A stretch of DNA of 64,000 nt. Source: Burkholderiales bacterium. GTDB taxonomy: Bacteria; Pseudomonadota; Gammaproteobacteria; Burkholderiales; Methylophilaceae. The stretch lies in NCBI GenBank assembly GCA_030831475.1, contig JAURKY010000003.1:23190-87189 (forward strand), in the 5' to 3' direction. Positions within the stretch are counted from its first letter, which is position 1. The number at the start of each line of letters is the position of its first letter. The position numbers and the translations under genes were made by a program. This document shows, piece after piece, positions 62,799 through 64,000 of the stretch. A model generated the notes under the pieces. The model was not told where the DNA came from, did no database searches, and saw only the letters and a list, made by a program, of their open reading frames with translations.

Positions 62799-63815
62799 AT
62801 GATTTTATTAAACAATTTAAAAATGTTTCTTTTGGCTTTTGCTGTTTTGTTTGCAAATACTTTATATGCCTATCCTCCACAAGCAGAGCTCTTCGGTTTA
62901 AATAAATCCATGGTTCAACTCTGGGTGAGTTACCCTAATGGTGTTACAGGAACTGGATCGGGTGTTCTTATCAAAGATAATCATGTAGCTACCGATTGCC
63001 ATGTTTTCGCCGATGCTGAAGGAGTTAATGTAGTCAAATATCATGATACCTTTAGCCCAATCGCTGTTTATGCAGACTGGGAACATGATTTATGTATTTT
63101 AAAGTTTGATAACTTAAATTTACCCCCAGTAAATATTAGAACATCTGAAGATATAAGTTATGAAGAGAAAGTTTTTTCCCTGACTTTTCCTAATGACAAC
63201 CCCGTACCACTTCCTTCTTATGGAAAAGTAAAAGCGCTTTACCCTTTTGATGGTGGAAATATTATTCGTACATCAGCATCTTTTACTGTGGGGTCCAGTG
63301 GAGGAGCGCTCTTTGATCTCGATTTTAATTTGATTGGAATAACGACCTTCAAAAGTCCTGGTAAAAGATATGGCTACTTTTACTGCCTTCCATCGGAGTG
63401 GATTGTTAAATTATTAGAAACTAAAGAATCCAATAGCCTTAAGAGTACGGCCCCACCTTTCTGGAGCCTGCCAGATGATCAAAAACCTTACTTTATGCAA
63501 GTGGTTATCCCTATGAATGAAGAAAATTGGAGCAAGTTAGAAAGAGTTGCCAAGACTTGGATTGAAGATGAGCCTAATAATGCTGATGCATACTATTATT
63601 TCGGTTTAGCCAAGCACAAACAAAAGCACGAAAATGAAGCTATTACAGTTTTTAAAAAGGCTTTTAGCCTTAATGGTAAGCACATTGATTCACTCATTGA
63701 AATTGCTTTAATTGCCAAAGAAACCAGTAATCAGCTTGAATTTGATTGGGCTTACGCAGAAATTTTAAAAATTGATGAAGATTTTTCTGAGTCTTTTTTT
63801 AAAAAGAAAACTTAA
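62799..63815 (+). CDS. Secreted trypsin-like serine protease with C-terminal TPR-like region
   Basis: Signal peptide; GTGSGVLI, ATDCHVFA (His), DWEHDLCIL (Asp), TVGSSGGALFD (Ser); NNADAYYYFGLAKHKQKHENEAITVFKKAF. Confidence 0.85.
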   Translation: MILLNNLKMFLLAFAVLFANTLYAYPPQAELFGLNKSMVQLWVSYPNGVTGTGSGVLIKDNHVATDCHVFADAEGVNVVKYHDTFSPIAVYADWEHDLCILKFDNLNLPPVNIRTSEDISYEEKVFSLTFPNDNPVPLPSYGKVKALYPFDGGNIIRTSASFTVGSSGGALFDLDFNLIGITTFKSPGKRYGYFYCLPSEWIVKLLETKESNSLKSTAPPFWSLPDDQKPYFMQVVIPMNEENWSKLERVAKTWIEDEPNNADAYYYFGLAKHKQKHENEAITVFKKAFSLNGKHIDSLIEIALIAKETSNQLEFDWAYAEILKIDEDFSESFFKKKT

Positions 63816-63817
63816 GT

Positions 63818-63894
63818 TGGCGCGCCCGAAGAGATTCGAACTCCTGACCCCTTGGTTCGAAGCCAAGTACTCTATCCAGCTGAGCTACGGGCGC
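63818..63894 (-). tRNA. tRNA-Arg (anticodon TCG), CCA encoded
   Basis: Cloverleaf by eye; loop CTTCGAA, anticodon at 63858-63860. Confidence 0.93.
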
Positions 63895-63908
63895 ATACCC
63901 ATAGTAAT

Positions 63909-63985
63909 TGGCGCGCCCGAAGAGATTCGAACTCCTGACCCCTTGGTTCGTAGCCAAGTACTCTATCCAGCTGAGCTACGGGCGC
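63909..63985 (-). tRNA. tRNA-Arg (anticodon ACG), CCA encoded
   Basis: Cloverleaf by eye; loop CTACGAA, anticodon at 63949-63951; otherwise identical to the neighbouring tRNA. Confidence 0.95.
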
Positions 63986-64000
63986 GTGGCGTCATTATAA

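Noticed and set aside
63818-63985. Tandem tRNA-Arg pair as an integration (att) duplication left by a mobile element
   Set aside because: Both copies are full length with only 14 nt between them, and no integrase or element genes are visible; simple tandem duplication is more economical. Sequence beyond 64000 cannot be seen.

Overview
This 64 kb window is gene-dense and AT-rich. Its gene content and order look like a streamlined betaproteobacterium, probably a reduced-genome Methylophilaceae/OM43-type methylotroph; that assignment is inference from gene order and protein flavour and was not searched. It carries a full dcw cell-division/cell-wall cluster (rsmH to lpxC), then cca, an argA-argB-HAD operon, tkt-gap-pgk-purC, hppA, secA, rnfABCDGE-nth, dapA-bamC, clpSA, secDF-yajC-tgt, pssA-leuA and ffh. 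It ends with tRNA-Lys, an OhrR-type regulator, an exported truncated globin and two tandem tRNA-Arg genes. I see no CRISPR array, prophage, IS element or rRNA. The main points for follow-up are: (1) tandem tRNA-Arg genes identical except at wobble position 34 (ACG vs TCG); (2) a -1 frame break at an A10 tract in rsmH; (3) an XRE-HTH fused to ArgA, with a perfect inverted repeat at its own predicted promoter; (4) two identical 16-bp palindromes in the hppA 5' leader; (5) an identical 18-nt palindromic element abutting the start codons of rnfA and ohrR; (6) a probable AUU start codon for murG; (7) convergent gene pairs with interlocked stop codons. All calls come from reading the sequence; no database search was run.
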